NCBI GenBank assembly: GCA_910575445.1
Contig: CAJTFW010000003.1
Coordinates: forward strand, 248,001-312,000
DNA: 64,000 nucleotides
Direction of reading: 5' to 3'
Source: Lachnospiraceae bacterium
GTDB taxonomy: Bacteria; Bacillota; Clostridia; Lachnospirales; Lachnospiraceae
The notes beneath the pieces were generated by a model, which saw only the letters and a program-made list of their open reading frames with translations, ran no database searches and was not told where the DNA came from. Shown piece after piece: positions 1-8,709 of this stretch. The position numbers and the translations under genes were made by a program. Positions within the stretch are counted from its first letter, which is position 1, and each line of letters opens with the position of its first letter.

Positions 1-1134
1 ATCGCATTTGCCATTGCTAATTTTTGCCGGCAAAATCGAAGGATGGCTTTTGAAGATAACGAAGATACGGTGCTTGTATTGGATGAGATACAAGAAAGCG
101 TAGTTATTTACAATATGATACGACAAATGCAAAAAGAACTTCGTTGTCATATGATTGTGACAGGAAGTTATCTTGGCAAGACTATCAATTCGCACTATTT
201 TAAACCAGCAGGCAATGTATGGTATGTGGAGATGTTGCCTTTGTCTTTTGCAGAATTCTGTGCCGCTTTTGGGTGCAGGGAATTGCTGTTTCAGATTGAT
301 ATATTTGGAAAAAGCCCAATAGAAGACTATCAGACACTTTATCAATGGTATCAGGTATATATTCAGATAGGTGGGTATCCGGCAGTAGTGAATGAATACA
401 AGAAAAGTAGAAAGATTGCCAACTGTCTAGAAGTGTTGCAAAAATTGATACAGACTTTTACGGATGAGTCCGCCGCATATTTTTCTGATGATAAATGCCG
501 AATGATTTTTGAAAATGTATATAAAGCAGCATTTACGATGATTGCCAATGAGAAAAAGGGAACTTCCTCGAAAGATATACAAAAAGTGGCTGACTTTGTG
601 AAAGATTCTACAAAAGAAAATGTAAGTCGAAAAGAAGTGCACCAAGCGATAGCCTGGCTAAAATATTCCAGAATTCTTGGTGGGTGTGATTTGTACAATC
701 AGGGAAAGATTTCAGATTTATTAAATGAACGAAGATTTTATTTTATGGATTGTGGTATTGCCAACTGCATTGCACATATGACACCGATTGATAATGCAAC
801 AGTAGCAGGTATTTTAACAGAAAATTTTGCTTATACAGAATTGTACAGGCTGTATCAGACAGAATATGTAAAAGGGGATAAACCATGTTGCTCTGTCTAT
901 GATAATTATGAACTGGATTTTATGATTGTAGATCAAGAAGATAAGCGATATGGCATCGAAGTAAAGACAAGTAATGCCAAAGAGCCAATCTCTTTGCTTA
1001 TTTTTCTCAGTCAAAATATGGTGGATGAAGGGTATTTGGCTGGAAAGACAAAAGGAGGAGTCAGAAAAGAAATCTATTCAATACCAATTTATACAGTAGG
1101 ATGTCGCTTTCCTTATCCATCAAAAATTTCGTAG
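1..1134 (+). CDS. AAA-family ATPase with DUF4143 C-terminus, 5' truncated
   Basis: The reading frame is open to base 1, so the gene begins upstream and the Walker A half is missing. The visible part opens close to a Walker B segment (VLVLDEIQES, about residue 25 of the visible frame) and a sensor-like VTGSYLG. The C-terminal third has the DUF4143 pattern: YFMDCGIAN, a TENFAYTEL stretch, and a PD-(D/E)XK-like DFMIVD...GIEVKTS. This family of ATPases is widespread in gut anaerobes, often in many copies, with no firmly known role; it may bind nucleic acid. No gene linked to it in function is visible downstream, and a hairpin with a T-run follows it at 1181-1240. Confidence 0.8.
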   Translation: MAFAIANFCRQNRRMAFEDNEDTVLVLDEIQESVVIYNMIRQMQKELRCHMIVTGSYLGKTINSHYFKPAGNVWYVEMLPLSFAEFCAAFGCRELLFQIDIFGKSPIEDYQTLYQWYQVYIQIGGYPAVVNEYKKSRKIANCLEVLQKLIQTFTDESAAYFSDDKCRMIFENVYKAAFTMIANEKKGTSSKDIQKVADFVKDSTKENVSRKEVHQAIAWLKYSRILGGCDLYNQGKISDLLNERRFYFMDCGIANCIAHMTPIDNATVAGILTENFAYTELYRLYQTEYVKGDKPCCSVYDNYELDFMIVDQEDKRYGIEVKTSNAKEPISLLIFLSQNMVDEGYLAGKTKGGVRKEIYSIPIYTVGCRFPYPSKIS

Positions 1135-1180
1135 TTTTTAAGGATTTCTTAGGAATTTGCTAATTGCTTTTTAAGAAACA

Positions 1181-1240
1181 AAAACCTCTTGTGTGCTATA
1201 CTCTTTGAAAAGATGTAAAGCTTTCACAGGAGGTTTTTTA
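1181..1240 (+). terminator. Hairpin terminator overlapping the vanG promoter region
   Basis: Arms at 1181-1193 and 1225-1237 pair over 13 bases with one G-T wobble, and a run of six T follows. It can end transcription of the upstream ATPase gene. The right arm contains the AGGAGG ribosome site of the next gene, so in read-through transcripts that site would be buried. Confidence 0.6.
1194..1202 (+). promoter_or_regulatory. Extended -10 promoter for the vanG genes
   Basis: The sequence TGCTATACT is an extended -10 element (TGnTATACT). No good -35 hexamer lies 16-18 bases upstream. Transcripts starting around 1209 would lack the left arm of the terminator hairpin and leave the ribosome site free. 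Confidence 0.45.
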
Positions 1241-1242
1241 GA

Positions 1243-2289
1243 ATGGAAAAAAAGAAGATAGCAGTGTTATTTGGTGGTTGTTCGACAGAGTATTCGGTGT
1301 CCCTTGCATCGGCTTATGCAGTAATTTGCCATATAGACCAGGAAATGTATCAGGTAGTTATGATAGGCATTGCCAGAGACAGTGGACAGTGGTATTGGTA
1401 TCAGGGAGCATATAAGAGAATCCTAGAAGATACCTGGCTTCAAAACGAGGATTGTACACCTGTCTATCTGCCAACTGACCGAAAGGTACAGGGGTTATAC
1501 TATCTAAAAGACGGTCGGCTGCGTGTGCTTTCTGTGGATAAGGTATTGCCAATACTACATGGAAAAAATGGAGAAGATGGAACAGTGCAAGGGGCATTAG
1601 AGCTTGCCAATATTCCTCTGATTGGATGTGGGGGATTAAGTTCTGCGCTCTGTATGGACAAGGAGATGGCACACAGGCTTTTAATACAACATGGAGTGAG
1701 TGTTCCTAGAGGGGTATTATTGCAAAAGCCTTATGATACCTTGCAGATATGGAGCGATGCCAGAACACTTGGCTATCCGCTCTTTATTAAGCCCGTTCGT
1801 TCTGGCTCTTCTTATGGTATCACCATGGTACAAAAGGAAGAAGACCTGATTGCGGCAATCGAAAATGCGTTCGGTTATGATGATAAAGTTTTGATGGAAG
1901 AATGTATCGTTGGCAGAGAAGTGGGATGCTCGGTTCTGGGAACAAAGACTTTACTGACAGGCGAAGTAGATGAGATTGAATTGTCAGAGGGCTTTTTTGA
2001 TTATACAGAAAAATATACCCTTAAGACCTCTAAGATTCATGTACCTGCACGGATTTCTCCTAAAGTATCTAGTGAGGTCAAGAGAATGGCTAAGATAGTC
2101 TATCGTGCGCTTCACTGCAGCGGTTTTGCAAGAGTGGACTTTTTTCTGACAGAAGACGAAAAGCTCTATTTTAATGAAGTCAATACCATTCCGGGCTTTA
2201 CCGCACATAGCCGCTTCCCCAATATGCTAAAGGCTTCGGGATATACTTTTGAGGAGATAATCACACGGATTTTGGAGGAAGAAGGATGA
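1243..2289 (+). CDS. vanG: D-alanine:D-serine ligase, VanG type
   Basis: This 348-residue ATP-grasp ligase joins D-Ala to D-Ser (by family) to make a peptidoglycan precursor end with low vancomycin affinity. The N-terminal AVLFGGCSTEYSVSL, the central LHGKNGEDGT loop, SALCMDK, the FFDYTEKYTLKTSKI segment and the C-terminal FNEVNTIPGFT closely match what I recall of VanG ligases. AGGAGG lies 9 bases before the ATG. The next gene overlaps it by four bases (ATGA). No vanRS regulator pair or vanXY peptidase is nearby, so this may be an intrinsic or silent cassette, and D-Ser specificity is inferred from family and from the neighbouring racemase. Confidence 0.85.
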   Translation: MEKKKIAVLFGGCSTEYSVSLASAYAVICHIDQEMYQVVMIGIARDSGQWYWYQGAYKRILEDTWLQNEDCTPVYLPTDRKVQGLYYLKDGRLRVLSVDKVLPILHGKNGEDGTVQGALELANIPLIGCGGLSSALCMDKEMAHRLLIQHGVSVPRGVLLQKPYDTLQIWSDARTLGYPLFIKPVRSGSSYGITMVQKEEDLIAAIENAFGYDDKVLMEECIVGREVGCSVLGTKTLLTGEVDEIELSEGFFDYTEKYTLKTSKIHVPARISPKVSSEVKRMAKIVYRALHCSGFARVDFFLTEDEKLYFNEVNTIPGFTAHSRFPNMLKASGYTFEEIITRILEEEG

Positions 2290-3305
2290 TTGATTACTTC
2301 CGCGTTGTGGCTGCGTTCTTTGTGATTGCAATTCATACAGCACCTTTTTCCAGTATAGAGCCAAGACTTGATGCTGTGTTGACCTATGGTCTTTGCCGGA
2401 TTGCGGTGCCATTTTTTCTGATGACAACAGGATATTTTGTGCTTGGGCCATATTGGAGAAGTGGCTTTTCTGACTCTGAAAAATATCGGCGATTTTTAAA
2501 AAAGATAGTGCTTCTCTATGGGGGAGCTATCTTATTATATGCACCATTTGTATGGTATGCCAAAAAATATCCAAAGACTATTCTGGATATTTTAAAAATG
2601 CTGCTATTTGATGGAGCCTTCTATCATCTGTGGTATTTTCCGGCGCTTCTGTTAGGAAGTATTCTGGTGGTTGGACTGTTAAGACATCTGTCCGAGAGGC
2701 AGACATTTGTAATCACAGGTATCCTTTATCTGATTGGACTCTTTGGAGACAGTTATTATGGAGTGGTAGAGAAGCTGCCAACCGTAAATACCATCTATCA
2801 GGGAATCTTCTATATCAGCAGTTATACCAGAAATGGGATTTTTTATGCGCCTGTCTTTCTTCTGATGGGAGCCTGTCTTTGGCAGAGAAAAATCAAACAG
2901 TCCACTGGGGAGGGGTGTATAGTGGCGCTGCTTGTAATGCTCTTAGAGAGTGATATTACTTATCGGTTGGAACTTCAAAGGCATAGCAGTATGTATCTGG
3001 CTCTGCCAGTAGTGATGTATTTTCTTTATCCGCTGTTATTAAAGGGGACAAAGAAGGCAAGAAAGGAACTTAGAAGCGGAACTTCTTTTCTCTATATCAT
3101 ACATCCAATTGCTATTATTTTGGTCAGAGGGGCAGCCAAAGCACTTGGGCTTACCTCGCTTTGGGTGGACCATTCCCTTATACATTATGGAATGGTCTGC
3201 CTAGTATCCATCGTTTTGATGGTGTATGAACTGTATCTGATAAAACTTATAATACTGTACAAAAGGAGGCGTGCTTATGTATCAAAAAGGCCGGGCATGG
3301 ATTGA
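2286..3305 (+). CDS. vanT: VanT membrane domain (acyltransferase-3-like), separate gene
   Basis: A 339-residue integral membrane protein with about ten hydrophobic segments. It starts IDYFRVVAAFFVIAIHTAP, the hallmark of acyltransferase-3 proteins and of the N-terminal half of VanT serine racemases, where this part is thought to take up or supply L-serine. In known VanT proteins the membrane part and the racemase are one chain; here the frame ends at 3305 and the racemase begins in another frame at 3277 with its own ribosome site. It overlaps vanG by four bases, so the two are translationally coupled. A frameshifted ancestral fusion or a naturally split enzyme both fit. Confidence 0.7.
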   Translation: MIDYFRVVAAFFVIAIHTAPFSSIEPRLDAVLTYGLCRIAVPFFLMTTGYFVLGPYWRSGFSDSEKYRRFLKKIVLLYGGAILLYAPFVWYAKKYPKTILDILKMLLFDGAFYHLWYFPALLLGSILVVGLLRHLSERQTFVITGILYLIGLFGDSYYGVVEKLPTVNTIYQGIFYISSYTRNGIFYAPVFLLMGACLWQRKIKQSTGEGCIVALLVMLLESDITYRLELQRHSSMYLALPVVMYFLYPLLLKGTKKARKELRSGTSFLYIIHPIAIILVRGAAKALGLTSLWVDHSLIHYGMVCLVSIVLMVYELYLIKLIILYKRRRAYVSKRPGMD

Positions 3306-4401
3306 ACTAAATCGGGCACATCTGCACCATAATGTGCGATTATTTCAGAGAATTCTTCCAAAGAGCTGTCAATTAATGCCAGCTATAAAAGCCAATGCCT
3401 ATGGACATGGGGCAGAATTGATAGGAAAAGAACTGCATAAGATGGGGATTACGCAGTATTGTGTGGCTTGTGCAGAAGAGGGAGTAAGACTTCGGCAATC
3501 CGGGATTACAGGAGAGATTTTAATACTTGGCTATACACATCCACAGGATTTTGAACGATTAAGAAAATATCGGCTGACACAGACCGTTGTAGACTATACC
3601 TATGGAAGAGAATTATCCGCTTATGGCTATCCTTTGCTGGTTCATATTGGAATTGATACGGGGATGCACAGGCTTGGAGAGGACAGCACACATATAGATA
3701 AGATACAGAAGTTGTGGGATTTGCCGGGGCTTTGTATAACAGGTGTATTTTCCCATCTGTGTACTTCGGATGGAACAAGCAGAAAAGAACAAATGTTTGT
3801 AAAACTGCAAGAGAGACGTTTTTTGCAGGTGATAAAAAGTCTGAAAAAAGCGCGAAAGACAGGCTTTGCCACACATCTGCAAGGAAGTTATGGGATACTT
3901 AATGGAAATCTTTTGCATGGACATTATCAGTATGCGCGGGCAGGGATTGCACTCTATGGTGCGCTGAGTGAGTCGTCTGCTTTGCTCTCTCAGAAATATC
4001 CGCTAAAACCAGTCTTATCCTTAAAGGCAAGGATTGCCTGTATACGAGAACTCTCAGAAGGAGAAGGGGCAGGATATGGTCTTACATGGCATGCAGATAA
4101 AAGGCGCTTATTAGCTGCGGTATCAATTGGATATGCGGACGGGATTCCACGTACACTCTCCAATAAAGGGCATGTATTGATAAAAGGTGAGAAGGCACCG
4201 GTTGTTGGGCGCGTCTGTATGGATCAGCTGCTTTTGGATGTCACAAAGATAAAAGGCGTACAATCAAAAGATGAGGTGGTCTTTATTGGAAAAAGTGGAG
4301 AAAAGGAGATAAAGGTGGAAGAGATGGCAAGAGAAGCCGGCACCATATCCAATGAAATCTTAAGTGGACTTAGTGACCGGCTTTGCAGAATGTTTGTATA
4401 A
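3277..4401 (+). CDS. vanT: Serine/alanine racemase, VanT catalytic half
   Basis: A 374-residue PLP-dependent fold-type III racemase. The PLP lysine lies in PAIKANAYGHG (Lys38), the tyrosine region is AGYGLTW, and the C-terminus has GYADGIPR and VCMDQLLLDVT. I chose ATG 3277 because AGGAGG ends 7 bases upstream; a GTG at 3271 is too close to it. It overlaps the membrane-domain gene by 29 bases in a different frame. Beside vanG it most likely makes D-Ser, but alanine racemase activity cannot be excluded. A second racemase gene, alr, lies at 48.6 kb and would be the housekeeping copy. The stop abuts the stop of the opposite-strand gene with no gap. Confidence 0.75.
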   Translation: MYQKGRAWIELNRAHLHHNVRLFQRILPKSCQLMPAIKANAYGHGAELIGKELHKMGITQYCVACAEEGVRLRQSGITGEILILGYTHPQDFERLRKYRLTQTVVDYTYGRELSAYGYPLLVHIGIDTGMHRLGEDSTHIDKIQKLWDLPGLCITGVFSHLCTSDGTSRKEQMFVKLQERRFLQVIKSLKKARKTGFATHLQGSYGILNGNLLHGHYQYARAGIALYGALSESSALLSQKYPLKPVLSLKARIACIRELSEGEGAGYGLTWHADKRRLLAAVSIGYADGIPRTLSNKGHVLIKGEKAPVVGRVCMDQLLLDVTKIKGVQSKDEVVFIGKSGEKEIKVEEMAREAGTISNEILSGLSDRLCRMFV

Positions 4402-5106
4402 TCAGATAGTAATATCAAGAGAAGCTCCAACAGATGACAAGTCGATGCCAGTACTGCTGTAGACAGAAGCAAGGTCAGAGGCAGAAGCTCCTGGCATCGA
4501 AGAGAGCATCTCGTTCATGGCAACTTTTTGGTCTTCTCCCATCTCCTTTAAGGCATATTCCCGTTCTTCCCGGTGCCGTCTCTTACGGCGGCTTTTAAGT
4601 TCCTCTTGCAGTTGCTTTGCTTTTTGCGTTTCATTTTGCTTCTCGGCTTTTTTCTGACGATTCTCTAGTTGCTCTTCTTTGCTTAGGCTCTTTAACTTTT
4701 TCTGGATTTTTTTAATCAGCTTTTCCATACGTTTAACCATCTGAAGCGCTTTTTTGGCGTCTTCTCCTTCGCAGGCATAAGCGGACATCTTCAGGCTGGC
4801 AAGCGCACGCGTGGCCTTTCCAAGTACCTGTTGTACATCAATCTTAGTCTCTGCTCTGGCAAGTTCTGCAGCTAACTGGCCAACAGAATTCTCTGGTGCG
4901 GAGGATTTTATCTTATGATTAGAATCTTGACTGGCATCAGAGACAGATTTTTTTAGGGTATCTAAATCTGGATCAGAAGTTTTGGCTAAAGCTTCCTTGG
5001 AGATGGCTTCCTCTTTGTTGTGTTTGGCAGTCTGGTCTTTGCTCTGCGCAGCAGAAGATGCAGAAATATTTGTCTCTCTTGATAATCTGTTCTCGGTAAC
5101 TTTCAT
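4402..5106 (-). CDS. Hypothetical charged coiled-coil protein
   Basis: I do not recognise this 234-residue protein. The first 80 residues are polar and low in complexity (Ser, Lys, Ala, Asp), the centre (about residues 110-200) is a Lys/Glu/Gln-rich heptad-like coil with a basic RRKRRHRE patch, and the C-terminal 40 residues are Ser/Ala-rich and hydrophobic (LSSVGASLDITI). No signal peptide or membrane segment is visible. ATG 5106 is preceded by AGGAGG with 6 bases spacing. Similar short proteins in Clostridia are annotated only as hypothetical. It is transcribed away from the TetR gene and converges head-on with vanT. Confidence 0.7.
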   Translation of the reverse strand: MKVTENRLSRETNISASSAAQSKDQTAKHNKEEAISKEALAKTSDPDLDTLKKSVSDASQDSNHKIKSSAPENSVGQLAAELARAETKIDVQQVLGKATRALASLKMSAYACEGEDAKKALQMVKRMEKLIKKIQKKLKSLSKEEQLENRQKKAEKQNETQKAKQLQEELKSRRKRRHREEREYALKEMGEDQKVAMNEMLSSMPGASASDLASVYSSTGIDLSSVGASLDITI

Positions 5107-5172
5107 TGACACCCTCCTTTTGTGAAAAAAATATAAACTGTTATTGATAATATATCGACCGTTTTTTCCATA

Positions 5173-5787
5173 CTATAAGGCCCGAAGAAAATTTAGAGAG
5201 CCGGCCGGATTTTGGGTTCCTTTTTCCAGAAGCTCAATCAGTCCAGAGATGGTGTCTTCTACTTCTTCATAGGTGGAGGGAATAAGTGTATTATCTAACT
5301 TAACAGAAAGTACAATTAGTACAATTTCAGCCAGGGCATCAGGATGGTTAAAATGGATTTCTTTTTTGGAGATTCCCTGCTTTATAATCTCTGCCAGTAC
5401 CGGTTTTAATTCGCTGATAAGATAGTTGAGATATTTTTGGTGTATCAATGCATGTTCTGGTGCACTGATAACACTTTGTGTCTTTTTGCGTATATGAAAC
5501 TGGATAGAAGAATTTCTGCAAGCCTGAAATATCATTGCCATACGGGTAAAGGATGAAATATCGTATTGGTTAGCCAGATGTTTTGCTGTCTCCAAAGGCT
5601 TTTCATAGTCACGTGCAACTAAAGCTTCCCATATGGCATTTTTGGAGGAGAAATAATAGTAGATGCTTCCCTTTCCCATACCAGCTTCGCGGGCAATTTC
5701 ACTGACAGAGATATGTTGTATTTCCTTGTGTTCTAGTAATGTCTGAAGTGCGTCGAGGATTTTCGTATATTTTGTGTCTTTTGGCAT
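5173..5787 (-). CDS. TetR-family transcriptional regulator
   Basis: A 204-residue regulator. The N-terminal helix-turn-helix is typical TetR (ISVSEIAREAGMGKGSIYYYF, about residues 28-48); the C-terminal ligand domain is unassigned. ATG 5787 is chosen because AAGGAGG lies just upstream; the longer frame up to 5823 has no ribosome site. It is divergent from the SCP2-hydrolase-condensation operon, and two GACCANTGGTC palindromes lie in the shared region, so it very probably represses that operon and perhaps itself. The ligand is likely an acyl compound made or consumed by the operon, but this is inference. Confidence 0.88.
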   Translation of the reverse strand: MPKDTKYTKILDALQTLLEHKEIQHISVSEIAREAGMGKGSIYYYFSSKNAIWEALVARDYEKPLETAKHLANQYDISSFTRMAMIFQACRNSSIQFHIRKKTQSVISAPEHALIHQKYLNYLISELKPVLAEIIKQGISKKEIHFNHPDALAEIVLIVLSVKLDNTLIPSTYEEVEDTISGLIELLEKGTQNPAGSLNFLRAL

Positions 5788-5893
5788 AGGAAACCTCCTT
5801 TGTGGACAGTGTAACACGAACAAGTAAACTTCGGCAACTGCATAATAGACAGAAATCTTTGCTTTTTTTCTCTTTTTTTAGCAGTTAAGATGG

Positions 5894-5950
5894 TTGACCA
5901 CTGGTCGAAAAGGTGTTAAAGTGTAGAAGTAACAAGTCGACCAGTGGTCG
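5894..5950 (+). promoter_or_regulatory. Promoter with two TetR operators
   Basis: A promoter TTGACC (5894-5899), 17 bases, TAAAGT (5917-5922) is flanked by two copies of the odd palindrome GACCA-N-TGGTC. One covers the -35 (5896-5906) and the other (5938-5950, within CGACCAGTGGTCG) lies after the expected start. Their centres are 43 bases apart, about four helical turns, putting both on one face of the DNA. This fits repression by the divergent TetR protein. Confidence 0.75.
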
Positions 5951-5988
5951 AAAATGGTAAGAGCTGTGATTGTAGGAGGATTAGTAAG

Positions 5989-6327
5989 ATGACTTATGCA
6001 GAGTTTTTTGCAGAGGTGAAAAGTAGATTTATGGAAGCAGATGTCAGTGATATTACAGAGCATCTGGCATTTCAGTTTAATATTACCGGAGATGCATCTG
6101 GGATTTTCTATGTGGAGGTCAAAGAAGGCAAGCTGTATGTAGAGCCATATGAGTATTTTGACAGGGATGCAATGTTTATCTGTAGTGCACAGACACTTCG
6201 GGACTTGGCAGATGGAAAGCTTGACCCAGTATTAGCCTTTACTATTCAGAAATTAAAGGTTGAAGGCAATTTAGACAAGGCACTTCGTTTTAAAGAGTTG
6301 GCAGAGCGCAGCAGAATAGGCAGGTAG
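5989..6327 (+). CDS. SCP2-like sterol/lipid-carrier domain protein
   Basis: A 112-residue soluble protein with the SCP2 pattern: an amphipathic N-terminal helix, a beta segment (FQFNITGDASGIFYVEV), DRDAMFICSAQTLRDLADGKLDPVLAFTIQKLKVEGN. Proteins of this fold bind lipid or acyl-CoA-like molecules. ATG 5989 follows AGGAGG by about 10 bases; an in-frame ATG-like start at 5944 falls inside an operator and is unlikely. First gene of the TetR-controlled operon, followed after three bases by the hydrolase gene, which suggests that it binds a hydrophobic substrate or product of the pathway. Confidence 0.75.
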   Translation: MTYAEFFAEVKSRFMEADVSDITEHLAFQFNITGDASGIFYVEVKEGKLYVEPYEYFDRDAMFICSAQTLRDLADGKLDPVLAFTIQKLKVEGNLDKALRFKELAERSRIGR

Positions 6328-6330
6328 ACT

Positions 6331-7275
6331 ATGAAGAAGAAATTGACGATTGCAGCAGTCTTTTTGGGACTTTTGACTGTGGCAGAGGCAGGAGGCTCGG
6401 CGTATTTTTACCGAAGGACAATGAAACGGGGCAATGCGAAGAAAGAGCGGACTATAAAGATGGCAGGTACAGACTGGAATCAATATATGCCGCTGATTCA
6501 AAAACGCAAAGAAGCGATGCTAGAGCAGCCACATGAAGATGTCTTTTGTGTCTCGGAAGATGGACTTCAGCTGCATGCAACGTATTTTCCATATGGAGAC
6601 AGGAGAAAGATTGTTATCTGTTTTCACGGCTATACCAGCCAGGGGATGAGCGATTATGTGGGCTTGTCTGATTATTATCGAAGACAGGGCTTTAGTATGC
6701 TTTTGGTGGACGAGCGCGCACATGGAGACAGCGAAGGAGAATATATTGGCTTTGGTTGTCTTGACAGGATAGATGCACTTATGTGGATTGACTGGGTGCT
6801 GCAGCAATGCGGGGAGGAGACACAGATTCTTCTGCATGGAACTTCGATGGGTGGTGCGACTGTGCTGATGAGTAGTGGTTTGGCACTTCCAGAGCAGGTA
6901 AAGGGGATTATCTCAGACTGTGGTTTTACCTCTGCAAAAGAAGTATTTACCCATGTGCTTCACTCGATGTACCATCTGCCGGCATTTCCAATGATTCAGA
7001 TTGCAAGTCTGGTCAACAAGAAAAAAGCAGGATATGGATTAGATGAATGTAATGCAGCAAAAGAAGTACAGAAGGCAGAAGTGCCTATTTTGCTGATTCA
7101 TGGAGATGCAGACACGTTTGTGCCATGCAGTATGTGTGAAAAAATCTATGAAAATTGTGCATCTGACAAGAAGATGCTGATTGTAAAAGGTGCTGCACAT
7201 GCAGAGAGTTACTATAAAGATATGGAAGCATATGAAAATGCATTGGACGATTTTATTGGAGGAATTATAAAATGA
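6331..7275 (+). CDS. Membrane-anchored alpha/beta hydrolase
   Basis: A 314-residue hydrolase with an N-terminal hydrophobic anchor (about residues 4-26). It has the oxyanion segment CFHGYTSQGMSDY, the nucleophile elbow HGTSMGGAT, an acid near HGDADTFVP and the catalytic His in GAAHAESY, so the Ser-Asp-His triad is complete. It belongs with the BAAT/Bem46-like exported or membrane-facing hydrolases. It overlaps the next gene by four bases (ATGA). In this operon it could release or trim an acylated product at the membrane; the substrate is unknown. Confidence 0.82.
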   Translation: MKKKLTIAAVFLGLLTVAEAGGSAYFYRRTMKRGNAKKERTIKMAGTDWNQYMPLIQKRKEAMLEQPHEDVFCVSEDGLQLHATYFPYGDRRKIVICFHGYTSQGMSDYVGLSDYYRRQGFSMLLVDERAHGDSEGEYIGFGCLDRIDALMWIDWVLQQCGEETQILLHGTSMGGATVLMSSGLALPEQVKGIISDCGFTSAKEVFTHVLHSMYHLPAFPMIQIASLVNKKKAGYGLDECNAAKEVQKAEVPILLIHGDADTFVPCSMCEKIYENCASDKKMLIVKGAAHAESYYKDMEAYENALDDFIGGIIK

Positions 7276-8684
7276 TGAGAAAGAGAAAAGGATATCCCGT
7301 ATATCCACTGACTGCTGCGCAGAAATTTCATTTTTTTTACCAGAACTTTTGCCCGAAAAAGGAAGTTCTGAATGTGGGAACAAGTTTGACGATTGAATCA
7401 GAGCTGGATTTTGAGGTACTTAAAGCGTCCATCTGCAAGGCATATGAGCGCTGCGAGTGTATGAGGGTTCGTTTTGCAAAAGACAAAGAAGGGACCTGGT
7501 ATCAATATGTGGTAAATACCGAAGAAGGAAAGCCCCAGGTAGACCAAATGGACTTTTCGACTTCGACGATGGAAGAAGCAGAGAAAACGATGACTGAGTG
7601 GAGTGCAGTGCCTTTTAAGGCAGAAGATTCTCCGATGAGCCGGATTGTGATGATTAAGATGCCAGATGGTTTTCAGGGAATCTATCTGCTAGTAGACCAT
7701 AGGATTATGGATGCACAGTCTTTGATTTGCTTTTTAAAGGATGTGATTGAGCTTTACTGCAATACTTTGTTTGAGGGGGTCGACTATCCAAAAGATATGG
7801 CGTCTTATATCGAACAGATAGAGAAAGATTTGGCTTATGAGGCTGGAAGCAAGGCCAAAGAGCGGGATGCACAGTATTTTCAGAAGCTTATTGATGAGAT
7901 GCCAGAGCCTATCTATAATGGGATTGATGGTCCTAAAAAATTGATGGAGGAGCGTGAAAGAAGTGGCAATCCAGAAGCTAGAGCAGCGATAAATACCTCA
8001 GATTCTGTAGATTCTGCACTGGATATCTTCCATCTAGAGGAAGAACCTACCAAACGGTTGATGGATTTTTGTGAAAAATATCACGTATCACTGGTGTGTC
8101 TGCTTTTGATGGGGCTTCGTACTTATTTTCAGAAGATGAATGGCAATGATGATGTATCGATTAATACAGCGATTGCAAGAAGGGCAACGCTCAAAGAGAA
8201 AAAATCCGGCGGCACAAGAATTCATTCCTTCCCATTTCGTACGATTTTCTCAGAAGATAAGACCTTCTTAGAGGGAATTTATGCGATTCGTGACCTGCAA
8301 AATGAGTATTTCCGCCATGCCAATTATGACCCGGTGCAATACTTTGCTTACAGAGGGAAGAAATATCCACATCCAAATGGGCAGACTTATGAGCCAATGT
8401 CCCTGACCTATCAGCCTTTGACGCTTCGCGAGAAAGGACTTGATAAGCTTGGAGAGATTCGCTATAAGACAAAATGGTATCCAAATGGAGCGACAACACA
8501 GGGGATGTATCTGACTGTAATGCACAGACCAGAGGATAATGGGCTTGATTTTAGCTTTGAGCATCAGGTGAAGGCGGTTAGCAGAGAGCAGTTGGAGTAT
8601 TTGTATTATTATCTGTGTAAGATTATGTTTAAAGGGACAGAGAATCCCAACCTTACTATCGGAGAGATTATAAAATTAGTGTAG
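7272..8684 (+). CDS. Condensation-domain-like acyltransferase
   Basis: A 470-residue protein resembling stand-alone NRPS condensation or PapA/wax-ester-synthase acyltransferases. The catalytic HHxxxD motif is represented by VDHRIMDAQS (about residues 141-150): the second His and the Asp are kept but the first His is Asp. The C-terminal half has the usual second lobe (LLLMGLRTYFQKMNG, DDVSINTAIARR). GGAGG lies upstream of ATG 7272, which overlaps the hydrolase stop. Followed by a carrier protein and an AMP-ligase, it presumably transfers an acyl group from the carrier to an amine or alcohol acceptor. The product is not known. Confidence 0.75.
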   Translation: MMRKRKGYPVYPLTAAQKFHFFYQNFCPKKEVLNVGTSLTIESELDFEVLKASICKAYERCECMRVRFAKDKEGTWYQYVVNTEEGKPQVDQMDFSTSTMEEAEKTMTEWSAVPFKAEDSPMSRIVMIKMPDGFQGIYLLVDHRIMDAQSLICFLKDVIELYCNTLFEGVDYPKDMASYIEQIEKDLAYEAGSKAKERDAQYFQKLIDEMPEPIYNGIDGPKKLMEERERSGNPEARAAINTSDSVDSALDIFHLEEEPTKRLMDFCEKYHVSLVCLLLMGLRTYFQKMNGNDDVSINTAIARRATLKEKKSGGTRIHSFPFRTIFSEDKTFLEGIYAIRDLQNEYFRHANYDPVQYFAYRGKKYPHPNGQTYEPMSLTYQPLTLREKGLDKLGEIRYKTKWYPNGATTQGMYLTVMHRPEDNGLDFSFEHQVKAVSREQLEYLYYYLCKIMFKGTENPNLTIGEIIKLV

Positions 8685-8709
8685 ACGGTTTGCTTAGGAG
8701 GATAAACAA

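Noticed and set aside
4384-4410. Overlap of the vanT and coiled-coil genes
   Set aside because: Their stops abut exactly (4401/4402) without overlap; no bidirectional terminator was found, only convergent ends.
5944-5988. Upstream start of the SCP2-like gene
   Set aside because: It lies within the second TetR operator and lacks a ribosome site, whereas 5989 has AGGAGG.
8191-8564. Two minus-strand open frames inside the condensation-like gene
   Set aside because: No ribosome site and no family resemblance; shadows of the plus-strand gene.
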